A DNA stretch of 64,000 nt from Theileria orientalis strain Shintoku (GCF_000740895.1 NC_025260.1:2274001-2338000), one strand, 5' to 3'; shown: positions 23,977-37,700, counted from the first letter of the stretch. Made by a program: numbers and translations. Notes: generated by a model from the letters alone, not told the origin.

Positions 23977-25342
23977 ATGAGTTACGATGAGAAGGTCACA
24001 CAGGGTTTCTCGTCAGTTCTGTGCACAGATAACCTAGTATTCCTCGGACACCTGGGCCCATATTCAAAAATATCGATATTTAAGTTCAAAAACGACAGGT
24101 CGTCTCTAAAGTTTGTAGGATTCTTGTCCCCAATCATTGGAACAGTGAAGAAGTTGCTGGTCACAAGCGACAAAAAAAAACTAATATGTAACACAAATTG
24201 CGGGTAAGTAAAATAGGTTATATGTGAAAAGGAGGTGAAAACAGAGCTAACGGATGTATAGGTACATATACGTCTGGGATATATCGGAGGAAACGATCGA
24301 CAAATTCGAGTCACTAATAAACAACCCGTTGTACATAGACGGATACATCCCATTGGCATTGAGAGTGAGACCAGACGTAGTAATTGAGTCGAAAAACCTA
24401 GCACAGTGCATAGATATAGATCTTTTGTATAATAACGTGATAATAGGTAAGTATAATGAAATTACGTGAGCACAGGAGTTGAAAAATGGCCGGAATTGAC
24501 AGTAAATTTATACGACTGTACGACTGGACAAAAGTTGGCATCGTTTCAAAACCTGCTGGGAGAAGTTTATGATAAGAGGAAATACATAAGGTGTATAAAG
24601 GCAGACAGCCAACTGGTGAAAGAAGGAGATGAAGTTAAGGGACAATGGGTAGCAATAGGATCAGATAAAGGACAGTTGCACATGGTATTCGTGCCAGCAT
24701 TCGATGTAAAGGATTTTAACGTGGAAAATATTGACGTTAAACTGAATTCGTTCAGTATTTCAGAAAACATAAACATAAACACAATAGCATGGAGGTTCAG
24801 AAACAAAACGTCGTCGAACTTGACAGTGATTTGCGGATGCTCGGACGGAACAATAAAGTGTTTTGTGTTAAGCTCAGGAGAAGAAAAGTTGAACATGGCG
24901 AAGCAGGCATCATACCTGTACTCAAAGGCGGCAATCTCAGGTAAGGAACCGGGGAAACAAAGACGTTGCAGCGACAGTGAACAAGATTCTGTGCGTCAAG
25001 GACGGAAGAACAGGAGTGCCCTTCCTAATAGGCTCATGCAACATGATCGGAGAGCTGGGAAACTTCGAGTTCGGAGATCTGGCGACAAACTGCGTGTTCG
25101 AGGGAGTGTACCAGAAGCTAATGCAGGACCAGTCTGACGACGTGATGTCGTTCGCAAAGGTGCAGGAGTACATAACGGACCTGTCAATAGCGCCAACCAA
25201 CAGTCACGTGGTCATGGTCTCGACGAACGACAGCGTGTACCTCTGCACGGAGAGCATGGAAATGAGCAGCAGAACGCCCTGGAGCAAACCAGTGAAGTTG
25301 ACCTGGAAGACCCCGGAATTTACTAAATTTGTAAATAACTAA
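23977..25342 (+). CDS. Beta-propeller-like protein of unknown function
   Basis: Four exons, 23977-24203, 24262-24446, 24476-24940 and 24972-25342, give 415 aa. Two introns are only 29 nt (24447-24475) and 31 nt. Propeller-like strands include CGYIYVWDIS, GQWVAIGSDKGQLHMVF and LTVICGCSDGTIKCFV; other blades are weak. No signal peptide or membrane segment is seen. WD-type proteins are usually scaffolds; I cannot name a complex. It sits 141 bp downstream of the NIFK-like gene on the same strand. Confidence 0.78.
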
Positions 25343-25490
25343 TATGATTTTAAGTGTTCGTGCGACAGTTTAAAACAAATAGGCGTGGTCACACATGTGA
25401 ATAACCGCACAACAGAATAAATGTATAAATGAGTAGTAATCACACATTTGTACCATAGTGTAAATTATACTTAAGAATTTGAAAAGGAGT

Positions 25491-26212
25491 ATGTGGATAT
25501 GCTCCAGAGTCAGAAAGGGGAACAGTTTGGGGTCCCTGAGGCACATAAGAATATACGGCACGAGATATAAGATAGAAAAGATACAAAAGCTGTGCGAAAA
25601 CTTCGAGAAGGCGTGCTGGAGGAGCGTGAGAATAGCAGAGGAGAAGGCGTATCTGCAGAAGTACCATTTTCTGAAGCACTGCTTGACTCTGATAAAGCTA
25701 TATAGACAAAAGGGGCTAGAAGCATTCTCAGCCATTAAACCGGGCCAAGATACGTGTAAAATATCGGATTTGATACTGAATATGTACGACGGGACTAATT
25801 CTAGGGAGTGCTTGGCGTTTGCGACGACGATACTAGAAAAGGTGGAGCCTTCCACGGACAAGGTAAGCAAACTGTATAATAAACAAGGTAGTCTTTACAC
25901 ATCTAGGTTAAATATTGTCTAAATTACGTGTGAAATATAGCACTTGCGAATAAGCTGATATATAGTGTGAAATCAAACTTTGTTACTCAGGATTCCATTG
26001 ATGAAGTTTCTGAGAAAGCAGGGGGCAATGTGTATAAAAGCCAATTGATTAAAAAAATAAATCTAAAGTCGATAAGTGGTAAGGATATGGATAAAATAAA
26101 GGACATAGTTACTACATTAAAAAAAAGAGTGAAGTTGGAAGAAGACCACGGCAGAAGCCCTGAGGTGCTGGGCTACACGAAAGCAGAGTTGGAGAAGATG
26201 ATTGGCCTATAG
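25491..26212 (+). CDS. Unknown helical protein, possibly mitochondrial
   Basis: Two exons. Splicing is ambiguous: donor at 25888 with acceptor before 25941 gives 222 aa; the stronger-looking GTAAGC donor at 25863 with an acceptor before 25955 gives 209 aa. Both keep the frame. The N-terminus is Arg-rich with few acidic residues (SRVRKGNSLGSLRHIRIYG), resembling a mitochondrial presequence. The rest is helical and Lys-rich, without a motif I recognise. Its stop codon overlaps the stop of the convergent Myb gene within the palindrome CTATAG (26207-26212). Confidence 0.7.
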
Positions 26213-27405
26213 CGTGCACTCGGGCAGAATGTTGTTCTTGATGCAACGAAGAACGTTCTTGTCGTGGAGCTTCCAGTGCTTAACCTCAAGCTCACTGTAG
26301 CCGAACTTGATGATGTTCCTGATGTACTTGTTGGAAAAAATACGACCCAGATTTTTAGGGTTAATCTTCTTCAGCTCCTCGACTTCGGCAGCGGAGAGCT
26401 CGGAGTCGATGAAGAGACGCTGAGAGCGAGCAGCGTAAACCTGGTACTTCCTAATAATCTTGGAAAGGGCCCTCCGAGTGCAGTGCGTAGTGTAAATCAC
26501 AGGGAGCATGGGAAACTTGGACTTGAAGTCGATGTCCTTGAGAGAACGAAGCCTCTCAGAGTTGGGGCGCTTGAGAAGCTTGCGAATCCAGCGAATGGTG
26601 AGCCGAGAAACGAGCTTCCCGCTGAACTCAGGGTAAACCTTGCGGTAAACCTTGGGGAGCAGAGACATGTTGAAGTGAATGCGGAGCTTCGAGGTGGAGT
26701 AGCCGGGAAACTTCTCCTGGACCTTGGACCAGGGGATCTTCTCAAGGGAAGCCAGGCGGCGCGTGTTGAGCATGAGCGAGCGAATGTAGTCGTAGATTTC
26801 CTGCTGGTGCTCGCTGATGTCGGAGACGCGGCTGACGCCCTCAGCGTCGTCGTCCTCGACGCCGGGAGGGCTGCGATTAATGGTGGCGATCTTGGAGACC
26901 TTGTCGGAGTCAGAGAGGTTCGGGTCAGTGACGAGGGCGCGGTAGTTGTGAATGAAGGGCTTAATCTCGCGGAACTTGTCGTGCACCTGCTCCGGAGAGC
27001 GGTTGAGGACCCGGGAGACGGCCTTCCAGCTGTTGCCCTCGTAGGAGCCCGAGAGGAAGAACGACTTGAGGAGGATGAGGAGCTCGTAGTCGCTCCACTT
27101 GCCGGCCTTGTGGGAGAGCAGGTGCCTCCGGTAGTAGCTGTAGACCGAGCGCGAGTGGCGGTCGGGGAGAACCTTTTTGCCGATGAGAGTGAGGATGGAG
27201 GGGCTCTTGCCGCGCTTCGAGATGAGTTTGCTTATGGCGTCCTCGCGAGAACAGTCGAAGTTCTCCGAAATGAACTTGTCAATGGCAGCATCCAAAATTT
27301 CCTTCTCTTCCTTGGTGAACTTGCCCTGGAAAAGGTAAAAGGAGTGGAACTTACCGTTTTTTGTAACTTGTTTGCAGTATTTTTATTTTGTTTTCGGGAA
27401 GACAT
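26207..27405 (-). CDS. Myb/SANT DNA-binding protein, REB1/TTF1-like
   Basis: Exons 27405-27355 and 27325-26207 (29-nt intron) give 389 aa. Myb-like repeats occur in order: KFTKEEKEILDAAIDKF, then a segment with LPDRHSRSVYSYYRRHL, then AGKWSDYELLILLKSF...GNSWKAVSRVLNRSPEQVHDKFR. This arrangement, with the 'CSREDAI' helix and the RSxxSxYxRxxR motif, is that of REB1 and mammalian TTF1, which bind DNA and stop or position RNA polymerase I. More divergent SANT-like repeats follow (WSKVQEKFPGYSTSKLRIHF, then WIRKLLKR). A role in rDNA termination or general transcription is inferred. The gene is divergent from the RAP gene (150-bp spacer). Confidence 0.82.
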
Positions 27406-27555
27406 GCCCTAACACATATATTGAGTGCACGAAGAAAAACAATAGACTGATTTATTGTACTTGCGTGTGTGTATACAGTAACTACGAGAATATATATTAA
27501 GTGATCTTGTAGACATAATCACTACACCCACAACAAAACGAAACTATGTGAAAGT

Positions 27556-29345
27556 ATGCGCTTTAGGATGATTCCGTCAATCCTTGCAGCTAAAAGTAAA
27601 TTAGTTCCGTTAGGGAGTGATATTGCTGGTTGTGTGTGCGTGAAAATGATGCCTTCCTTGATAAGGCACCAGCAACATCGAATCAACCTAGTTTCCCAAA
27701 ATAAACCAGCACCTTACCTATATCGCCCTGTAAAATATTATAACGCTGTTGGTTATTGCGGTAGTGGGTTAGATGTTCGAAAAGGGCCCGATTCAAGCCA
27801 TCAAAATCATACTGATGCACCTGATCGGTCATCCGTATTAAAAAGGGAGTTAGATATCGGATCTTTCTACTTAGAAAACTTATTTAGCATAGATGCTGAG
27901 GAGTGGTATCGGCTTTTAACGGATGCAGATGATAGAACGACCATTTTGTGCCTCCTTACAAACTTTCAGAGGCACATAAGGCACTTAAAATGCAGAGAAC
28001 TTCTGTATGTCATGGAAAAATGCTGTAAATATGGAATCAGAGACAATAATGAACTGATAGATGTGTACTATGTGCTCCTGTGTGAAGTTTTGTACAACTT
28101 TCTGAACAGGAACGACCGCACACTTAGCTTAAGTGAAATCTCAAGACTGTGTAAAATTATGTCAAAAGTAAAGTTTAACAGGGAATTTGACTGTAGGTCA
28201 ACAGTGCCTATATGTAGCTGCAATTTTGAACTTGATAAAAACCCAGCAGTTTGCAAAAAATGTAAAGTGAGATATAGGGAGCTGTTAAACCTGAACGGAG
28301 TGGACCTGGTCACCATTTTGACTGTGGAGCTCGGAAAATCAATTTTGAAGCAGTCCAAAGAGCTCAGGAGGAAGAACGATAACGCGCTGGTGCCGTACCT
28401 GGTGATGGTTGGAAGCAAAAACTGCACCCTGGTCTCACACATAGTCCGCCGAATGTGTGTTGAGTATCAACCACAATTTATTTCAACCAAATCTATAAGA
28501 AACACATCGATACTCCTGCACACGATTAAGAGAACAAAATCGAGAGCTAACCCCCTCGCAAAGAGAATATTTGAAAGGCTTTCAGGGGACGGAGTGATAG
28601 AAAGCTTGCTGGACAGGGAGCTGTCCACGAGTGCAAAGTTGGTAGCAATATCGCAAATCATACAGTTTTGTATAAACACGCACTACAGCGGCTCAAAATT
28701 TAACAGGAACCTCGACACGGTAGTTGCCAGATCAGTTGAGTATGCACGAAACTTATGCGAATCCGGAGCCATCGAGTTGCAGCAGTACCCTAATTTTATA
28801 TCGCAGTTGAACCTGTTGAACAGATCGGCCGAACTGGAACGACACGGACTGAAAAGGCTGTTTACACAAATGGGATTGAGGGAATTCCTCACTGGATTGG
28901 AACAGGTTAGGCCCGTGTTCTCACAAATCGACCACAACACCAGCAACACACATGTGCAAGTGGACAGCGTGTTAAAATCATTCAACTATGAGACACTGCT
29001 GGAGCACTTCATAAGCCCGTACCTCGTCGACATTTTCGTCCCGTCTAAAAACGCAATCATAGAGGTGGACGGACCCTACCATTACGCGACCGGCATGAAT
29101 GAAAGGTACGCAACTAGGGAACTAAGTAGTTAAGTAGGCGATAACCACTTATCAACAAATTATTTAGAGTGAATGCGATAATGAAGAGACCGCTTGGCCG
29201 GTTCCCATGCCAGTACAGCCTGAACAGCAGGCTGAAAAGGAGACTGCTAAGTAAATCGGGGTACAAGTTCTTCAACATACCCTACCAGGAGTGGCCTCAG
29301 TCGACAAACGAACAAATATACTACATTTCGAGCCTCAAAATATAG
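27556..29345 (+). CDS. RAP-domain protein, probably mitochondrial RNA factor
   Basis: Exons 27556-29105 and 29168-29345 join to 575 aa. The C-terminus is a RAP domain: YLVDIFVPSKNAIIEVDG then HYA, and after the intron a basic stretch ending KSGYKFFNIPYQEW. The domain has a restriction-endonuclease-like fold without known cutting activity. The N-terminus is basic and free of Asp/Glu for about 20 residues (MRFRMIPSILAAKSK), a likely mitochondrial presequence. The middle consists of helical octotricopeptide-like units. A Cys cluster at about residues 220-235 (CSCNFELDKNPAVCKKCK) could bind metal. RAP proteins are expanded in Apicomplexa and stabilise fragmented mitochondrial rRNAs; that role is inferred here. 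Confidence 0.87.
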
Positions 29346-29361
29346 CGTGGACTCGAACGCG

Positions 29362-29660
29362 TTAGCCTGCCGGCTTCCTCCTCAACTTAACCATGAAGGC
29401 CTCGACGGACGGGTTGGCTCCGTTGAACGACCGCCTAAAAAACGTTAGGGCCAGTGTGCGTACCTGGTCATGTACTTAATTTTGTGGTATTTCTGTTTGT
29501 GTTCGGTAGCTTCGTCGTGCTTCTTGTGAAACTCCTCGAACCCTGGCCTTATCCAGACAGATTCGTCCCCAATCAGCGTGTTTACGACCTTTTCAGTCGG
29601 AGGTTGGGGCTTGTCCTCGCCCTTCTGCATAAATCGCAGCTTTCGCAGATTCGAACTCAT
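29362..29660 (-). CDS. MPP6-like nuclear exosome cofactor
   Basis: Two exons, 29660-29464 and 29434-29362 (29-nt intron), give 89 aa. The start MSSNLRKLRFMQKGED matches the MPP6 N-terminus (SxNLxxMKFMQR), which binds exosome core subunit RRP40. The second exon continues R-RSFNGANPSVEAFM, equal to the MPP6 signature SFxGFNPxVE, which in other species contacts the helicase MTR4. The protein is far shorter than human MPP6 (160 aa) and lacks the acidic C-terminal region. Function: recruits MTR4 to the nuclear exosome for 5.8S rRNA maturation. Its stop is 16 bp from the stop of the convergent RAP gene. The frame extends upstream of the chosen ATG, but upstream residues show no similarity. Confidence 0.87.
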
Positions 29661-29813
29661 ATCGTCGTGAATATAAACTAAATTAAAATTGTGTGGGTGC
29701 TGCCGATAAAAACACGTGTACGCAACAGTGTAACAAATTATACAATGAACATCATTCGGGTGTTGTGTCGTAGGCAGCACAAGAATGACGGAAGCACGTA
29801 AAAGTTAGGAATC

Positions 29814-31469
29814 TCAGTCGTCGAGTCCGCCGTAGTCTACGTCTACCTAAAAGGAAGTGGTTTTAAGCTCAGGCCTTCTAAACTACCTCTGAAGTAGTGT
29901 CCTTGGTCCTGAAGCTGTCTGCGGAGAATTGGTCGTCGCTCCTGGAGGTCTCGGGCTCAGTGCTGGGCAGCCAGCAGGCTGAGATTCCGTGTAGTTTGCA
30001 GGAACTCAGCACCTACGAGGAATGTGTGGGCTATAACGAACCTTCTGTGCCGTTTCATGTGTTTTGTACTGTATGACGGCTGCTTCGTACGAGTCGCCTT
30101 GCGAAGCGAGCATTGCGATTTCCTTGGGCACCAGCACCTTAGAGTTTTCAGAAATCCACTTGGCCAGATTGCCCTTACCTGAACGACGATTAGCCCGTCA
30201 AAGGGACATGTTAACACATATTGTATACATATTGTATACACATTCCATAAGTTGAGATTTATTGACGTCGTATTGTCATTGGGTGTGTGCGGACAAAGTA
30301 ATCATATATCCAGGGATACACCCAGATGCTGATAAAACTGCCACTAACTACCTATTTGCCTAACTGTTGGTACTACAACTGCATAGTTAAATGGCTACCA
30401 CTGTACCTTTTGCGCACTCGGGCAGGCTGGAGAAGAAAACTCGAGTCTCCCTGTTATCCAACTTAATGTTCGGTTCAAGCGTGGGTTTACTGAACGTCTT
30501 AAGCTTGTGCCTCGTTGCAGGCTTCTCTTCCGGTATCAGGTCCTTCATTGCCTTCTTCAGGGCCTGTATTTTCTCAGTGGATTCCTGATACTCCTTGGAA
30601 TCCTTGGATAGTCTTGATAAGTTTCCGACAAGTGTCTGCGAATCGTCATTAATTTGTGCAATTTGCTATTACAAACAGAATTAAGTGGATATCTAAATAG
30701 GAGCTGGCTGTTTAACCAAAGCCTACATTCAGTTCTTGTGTATATTCTGCGAGCAGTCTATGGTTTTCCTTGTTTAGCTCTTCCTTTTCCTTTAAAACCT
30801 TGGCTTGGTTTTCCTAAAAAATGTTGTCAAAAAAATTACTAACTCCAACTATTATATCTTATAGTTGTGTATTTAATGTTGCTTATCAATAACTCTTATT
30901 CTATACGACATATCTTAATATAATATCGTACCTTCTGTATTTTAAACTCGTCCGATTCATATTTGTAATCTACTAAAACACTCTTATTAGCAGAGGAGTC
31001 AAATGTTTTTCTGGGCTTAAAGTTTCTCAACGCCTTTCTCCTTTGGCCACCTACATTGCGGGCATGATTGTTAGAACCTTCTTTCATCCTAGGAAGAGTC
31101 CAGGCCATGTTACGGGCCCTAGGCTTCGACTGTAATTTTGGCGAAGAGGCTGAAGGATCTTTAATCTGTTTCTTTTCATTTGTATTTTTGTCCAAGGGTG
31201 ATGAAAAGCGGTTTTTGCGATCTGAAAAGTTACAAAATATAAAAGAGATGCAAAATACCTTTATAGTGGCCATCATTACTATAACTACTCGAACGGCCTC
31301 TGGAATCCTTAGAAGAGTACCTGCTCGATCTTGAGTAGCTTCTTCTACCTCTAGAACTGCTCCTTCTATGTCTTCTAGGGGTGCTACTTCTAGAAACACT
31401 ACGGTCGTCGCTGGAATATCTTCTGGAACTATCTCTGCTTTCAGAGCGTCTTCTATGCTTATGGTTCAT
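29814..31469 (-). CDS. SR-rich coiled-coil protein, unknown role in RNA metabolism
   Basis: Seven exons, 31469-31259, 31221-30932, 30813-30727, 30665-30407, 30178-30042, 30012-29887 and 29846-29814, splice in phase to 380 aa. Residues 1-68 are an Arg/Ser-dipeptide-rich domain (SRSSRYSSKDSRGRSSS) typical of splicing-related proteins. A basic region with Met/Trp (RARNMAWTLPRMK) follows, then a coiled coil (KEKEELNKENHRLLAEYTQ through SLSRLSKDSKEYQESTEKIQ). A globular part begins near TRVFFSSLPECAKGKGNLAKW; the end is acidic (VDVDYGGLDD). No RRM is present. Two exons end at GTTCG- or GTACG-type donors. The RS region suggests a spliceosome-associated role, but I do not recognise the family. Confidence 0.78.
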
Positions 31470-31794
31470 TTTATTTACAGTTAAAAAACAAATTATATTA
31501 AAGAATTTTACTAAGCGTCTTGTAAATTTCAATCATGTGGTAAATTGGGTACGGCGTATCAATAGGATTTTTGGCATGTTTAATAATTACGATTATTTAA
31601 TATGTGGACTTCCAAACAGAGTTTAAAAATTGGAAAATGCGTTGTGATATTTAATCAGATGATTATACCCTGACTCTTCGTGGTTTTCAACATGTGTTTA
31701 CCTTCAGAGAAGTACAAGTAAATTCCAACTAATCGATGGGAAAATTTTAAACAAATTGACCATATCTCATATATAATCTAATATTGGATTGGAA
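31470..31794. promoter_or_regulatory. Divergent AT-rich promoter region, SR protein / condensin
   Basis: These 325 bp separate two divergent start codons. A/T-rich, stops in all frames beyond a short ORF at the edge, no RNA gene recognised. It should contain both promoters. Confidence 0.5.
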
Positions 31795-34700
31795 ATGAGA
31801 ATAAATGGTTTTAAAAAAAGATCAACAAAGTTGGACGAAAGCTTCTTTCATTCCATGGGAAATGGTGTCGTAAATTATAATGATTCCGAACCGAATAAAC
31901 CAATTAAAAGTTTAAAAATGAGTAACAAAAGATTATTATTAAGTGATTCAGAAAATATTGGGATCATGTGTAAGCGAAAACCGAAGATTGACTCCAATGA
32001 CTATACACCTAATCGTATGACCAATAAAACGATTTTAGATGTTCTTATGAATAGAGATGACTGTTTGTACGAAATAGATGATGTTGTTCTGGAGGAATAC
32101 TGTTTGTTAGCTACGCCAACCGACAGACGATATAAGAAAGGTATGGATAAACACACCGAATTAAACACGGCAGACTTGAGTTTGATAAGTACAACTGACC
32201 ACGACTCAACCCAAAACGAATTTGATAAGATTGGTGGCGAAGAGTCTATTGAGTCAGCCAACGAAGAAATAATTAGCCTAGATTCGGGAGAAGTAGCGGA
32301 TCCTGATGCCGATGAATCAATTAATATGGAAATCGAAGCGCCGATTGATCCAGATGTGGAAGGAACATTGAGAAGAACAGCGGATGATGAGTTGATTAAG
32401 TGTGTTCTGGATAAAGAATATTTCGAAGGATTGGAAAGAGTGCCTGCCATAGTTCCGTCGGAAGAAGGGATCGAAATATTGGCTGAAGTGTTGTCGCCAT
32501 CTGTGGGAAAGTGGACAGTAGACGGGAGCCTGAAGTATAAACTGTTCGTGCTGAACGTGGCAATTCAGATACTGAAGGAGAATAAGCTGAAAGCGGATGA
32601 CTTGTTCGCCAGCTTACTGAGCGTACTAAAGTCTGTAAGAGAAGAAGGTGTGTTTGGTGAATCAAGAAGAAAAAGGAGCGAGGAGGAATTGTTTGAATCG
32701 ATATTGGATAATAGCATATACGTAATAAGGTGTTTGAAGTTGGATGAGCTGGTGGAACTGTTTAAAGAGTATTTTCCGTACTGCTACAGAAGATGTCAAA
32801 AAGATATGATGACACTTAGAGCGCACGGAGTGTGTAAGGAAATAGTAAGAAGACTGCAAGTTGACCAGATAAAGGAAATACTGAGTTATGTAGCGTCAAA
32901 TATCGTGTATTTTAATAATAATGTGTACAATAATGTTTGTAAAATAGAGGAGACTAAGGAAGTTAGTAAATCGCAAATTGAAAAAAAAATGTATAATAGC
33001 AAAAAAGAAGATTGTAATATAGAGATAAAAAATGAAATAAAAAATGAATTAGGTAATAAAATATTTGTAAATGTGGTAATAATGTTGTTTGAAAGGATAT
33101 TTATAGGAAGTGAGAGAGATAAAGAAGGAACATTGATATCAGAAGTAGACAAAAGTGTGTTGGCACCAGAAGGTGAAGAGTCGTATTTGGTGTTTAAAGA
33201 AGTGGTGAAGAGGTTCATAGAAGAGGCATTTTACAAAGAAGGAGTGGAGTTTGAAAGTTATAGGAAGTTTATTCAAATGTTACTGGCGAATTTGGAGAGT
33301 CCAACGCAAATGTTTACGCCGTTCCTGGTGCTGGAAATGGCAAGAGTGTTTATGGCACATTTAAGTTACGAGGGAGGAAGAGTAAAGAGGGACGTGGAGA
33401 ATAGAGTGAGAAGAAGGGATTCCACAAGGTTGCACTCACTTAAGCTGCTGATGGTGATATCGACGAAGATATTTGGTATATACAACGAAATGAGGGGGAC
33501 GTTAAGGACGTACTGCTTGAATTCGAAGTATTTGGGTGATTTTTATAGTGAGGAAGGTGAATTACAGGCTTATACAGATGAAGTAGAAGAATTTGATAAC
33601 TATGGCGAAGATAGAAAACAACGAAAACAAGAAGATGCAAAAGAACAACGACAACAAGAAGAAGATGATGGAAAAGAACAACGACAACAAGAAGAAGATG
33701 GACAGAAAGGCAATAAGTTTACGAGGTTGAAGGATTATATCATCAACTACGTCAGTTACATTAACATAGATAGCAGTCACGTGGAGTGGAGTAGAATGGA
33801 TACGTATGTGTTTTACATACTGCTCAAGAAGTACTGTTATGAAGGTAATGTGCAAGAGGTGGATGACCTGAGGCTCTTTATAAAAATATTTAAGCACCTG
33901 TATAAGCATAATGGAAATTACAAGGGAGACTTGGAAAAGATGCTGAAAAATATAAACTACGACAATGTAATCAATTACCCATACTCACCAAGTGTAACGC
34001 AAGTGACGAACAATGATGTTGAGGGTTATGGTGACTGTTACAAACATAGTTGTGGCAATGATTACAAAAATAGTTATGGCAATGAGAAAATAGAGGAGTA
34101 TATGCTGAAGGTGTATGTGTGTAACGGATTATACGAGCTGTACGACGGAGTGGTGGACAGCGTAGTAGAGGTGATCAACAACGCAAATGAACAAGGCATT
34201 CGGAATTTGTCAATAGACTTTATGGCGGAGATAACGCTGAGTGACCAGAGGTATTTGTTGAACCGTGATATAAGGGAGGTGCTGATGTCATCAATGTTAG
34301 ACAGTAACACGTACGTGAGGCAGCAGATAATAAACATGTATAGTAACTGCATAGTAAGTCTTAGTAAAGAAAGTAAGGAGCAAATGAGTATGGGAAGAGG
34401 TAAAGGAGGAGAAGTTGGGAAATGTAGAGAACAAATGTTAAAGTACATAGATAAGGAGGTGTTGAGTAGAATAGTGTGGTGTACGAAGGACGTAAACTAT
34501 AAGATTAGAGCGGAGGCAGTAAAGCTGGTGCACTGCTATTTAAGCATAGTTGGAATAAAGGACTGCATGGATGTGGTGTCGGAACTGGCACAGAGGATCG
34601 TAGATACACACAGAGAACACCCACGAGTAAAAAAGGCACTGTATAACCTGATGTGTAGCGTCTTCTTTAAGTACGCAATAGAGATTATGGATAGAGTAAC

Positions 34701-37700
34701 GGAACTGAGTTCAGAAAAGACAACTGGTACTGATGATGCTAGTGGAGTTGGTAGTAATGGTGATGCTAGTAACTTAATTGGTAGTACTGATGATGCTAGT
34801 AACTTAATTGGTAGTACTGACGATAGTAGAGGAGTTGGTACATGTAAGCAGCTGATCAGTGATGAAGACCTGGAGCTTTTGGAAAAATTGGTGAAGATAC
34901 TGCTGTATAAAATGGAGTCGTACAACGGAACTGTCAATCCAATAGTGACAATGATGAGTTATTATGAAAGTAATCAAAAGGCGATAAAGGATCCAATAAG
35001 TTATTATTATCAAGTGAATGGAACTTTTAGGGAAAATGTGGCAAGTAAAATTTATGATAATGATGGTGTCATCGATGGAAACAGTAACAGTGAAAGGGGT
35101 AACATGAGTGTTGGAGGTGTAAAGAGTAGCAGCATAGTTAAAGATGATAGTAGCACAAAAGGTATCAGCAGCATTAAAAGTAGTACTAGGATTGAAAGTA
35201 ATACTGGCATCAAAAGTAATACTATCATTGAAAGTAGTACCAGCATTGGTAAAAGTAGCAGCAGAGATGTGAGTGGTAATGAGGAGCAGAAGCTGAAAAG
35301 ATCAGAAGACATAGTGAGGTGTTGGCTGGAAAAACTGTTGGACGTGTTCCTATACAAGAGAGCGGAAGGACGCAACTACTACGAGTTGGCAGAAATATTA
35401 ACAGTGTTTAAGCAATTCGGAGAAGTGCACGCAAGACTGTTTGTGAAACACCTGGTGTACTTCATACCGTATCTGAGAATAATCAATGATACAAAGCTGG
35501 AAGTTAATCAAGTTAATTTGATCATACTGATAAACAATCTGGTTATCATAGTATACAAGTACCTGAAAGAAGAAGCGACAAAGAATAGAAAAGGTAAAGA
35601 ACAGAAAACTGGCCAGAAAGATAGTCAGAAAGATAGTCAACAGTATTATCCGCAGAAGGATAACGAGAAAGAAGAAGAGGAAATCTTAAGTGAATTGAAA
35701 AGCATAAGTAACAGTATAATGTCGTTGGTAAACTATAACTCGCCAATACTAATAAGGTCGATAATACAGCTGATGTCATACAACAACGTTGAGTATATTG
35801 AGAAGATAAGAGAAGAGTCGTACAATCACCTGGAAACCCTAAAGAAGAAGCTGCAAACACTAAAAATAAAAGAAATAGGTGTTGGAGAAGATAATAGACG
35901 CGAAGATGATAAAGGAGTAATGAAGATGTTGAAAAATAATAGAATGTTGGTGGATGTGAGTGTGTATAAGAGTGGATGGCAGCTGGGATGCATAAGTGAA
36001 TTCAACGAAGTTGATAAAAAGGTGATGAAATTGTTCATAGAAATGTATAAACTGTACACAGAAATAGAAGTATACAATATATCAGGTAAGAATTAAGATA
36101 CATGGATAGATAAGTATTTATATGAATGTGTATATGAATGTGTGAGTGTATTTATATGAATGTTTGTATGTATATATTTAATAAGTTGGTAAGATAAATA
36201 GGTGATTTAATAGTAAAGTGGGTAACTGTATAGATAAGTAGATGGTCAACTAGGTAGTAAAATAAATAGGTAATAATGTACGCTAAAATAAATGTGCAAG
36301 AATGTATAGTGACAGTAACAAAAATGTGTAGGACTCTTCATAGAGTGTTGTTGCAGATACCTGAGTAACATAGGGAACCTGTACAATGTAGACCATGAAG
36401 AGTTTAAGAGAATGCTGAGCGAGTTGTATGAGTACTGTAAAGAGGATGTTAAGAACCGTTTTGGCGATTTAATTCTAATACTGAAGCAAATGCTGAATGT
36501 GTATAAGACCTTGTCAACGAATTCAGAAAAAACAAAAAATGTGAAAGAGAAAAAACAGAAGGAAGAGAATGAGATGGATGTCGACCATAGTAATATGGAC
36601 AGTGAAACGGCAGTTGAAGATGGTAATGATAGAGCAGTTGAAGATGGTAGTGATAGAACAGTTGAAGATGGTAATGGCAAAGGAGCCAGTAGTAAAAGCG
36701 ATAAGAAGAGAAAACAGCTGTTGAAAGTGTTGTACGTAGTGATGCAAAAGTATATTAACCTGTTCACAAGTACAGTAACCAATTATTACAACATTGGCAG
36801 CAGGAATGGTAATAAGAGAGATGGAGAAAATAGTAAACTGTATATGGATATAGTTGAAGTAATAGTGGTAAACAGACTGACTAGTGTACAGGAAATAGTG
36901 CCATTTGTATTCGGACACCTGCTGTCAGCAGACGTAAACGTACAGAGAGTAGCAGAACAAAACATTAAGTTGATAATAAAGCAGGATGTAAGCATGTTCC
37001 TAAACAGGCTGAACGGGTGTTTTGTAGCACTGTTGAAAGAAATAGCGCATCAGTTCTACGAAAACAATCGTGTGCTGGGAGTGCTGGGGACGAAGACAGA
37101 AAAGGCAGTACAAAGCATATTTAGAATATACGTGGAAGTCCTGGAAAAAAAGAGAGCGAACACAAAAATTTTTATAACATCACTGGTTATGCAAACGAAA
37201 GTGACCGGGAATCAGGAAATAATAGAAAGTATAAAGGAAATAATTGTGAAAAACAGCAAGTTCAACTACAGTAACATAAAGGTGAGTGACGGAAAAAGGA
37301 AAGGAGGTAGAGGGGAAAGAGGAAGAAAAGGAGTAGCAAGGGGAGTGGTAAACGGAGAAAATGAAGTAGAGGGAAAAGTGAGTAATGAAAACGTAAAAGA
37401 AGAAGGAAGAGTGGGAGGAGTGGGCGATACACTGAGTAGCCTAGTGAAGAAAATGAACAAGGCAAAAGGAGAAGAAAGAAAGGAATGTGTGGTGGAATAT
37501 ATACTCAGCCTGTACGTTAACTTAATATGCACAGTGTTGGAAGGAATCACGTTTAAAAGTAAAAGGGAAGCAAACTTCGCAGTAGCAAGAATAAAAGATG
37601 TCGTGGAGGAAAACAGACTAAACACAAAATACACTAAAATAAAAACAGAAGCACACACAAGGCTAAAGAAGATAGCAAGAAAGATAAAAAACATTTACAA

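Noticed and set aside
26264..27412. 382-codon plus-strand ORF opposite the REB1-like gene
   Set aside because: It is the antisense shadow of a GC-richer coding exon with clear Myb motifs; its translation is compositionally odd (Val/Leu/Glu/Arg-rich) and has no domain.
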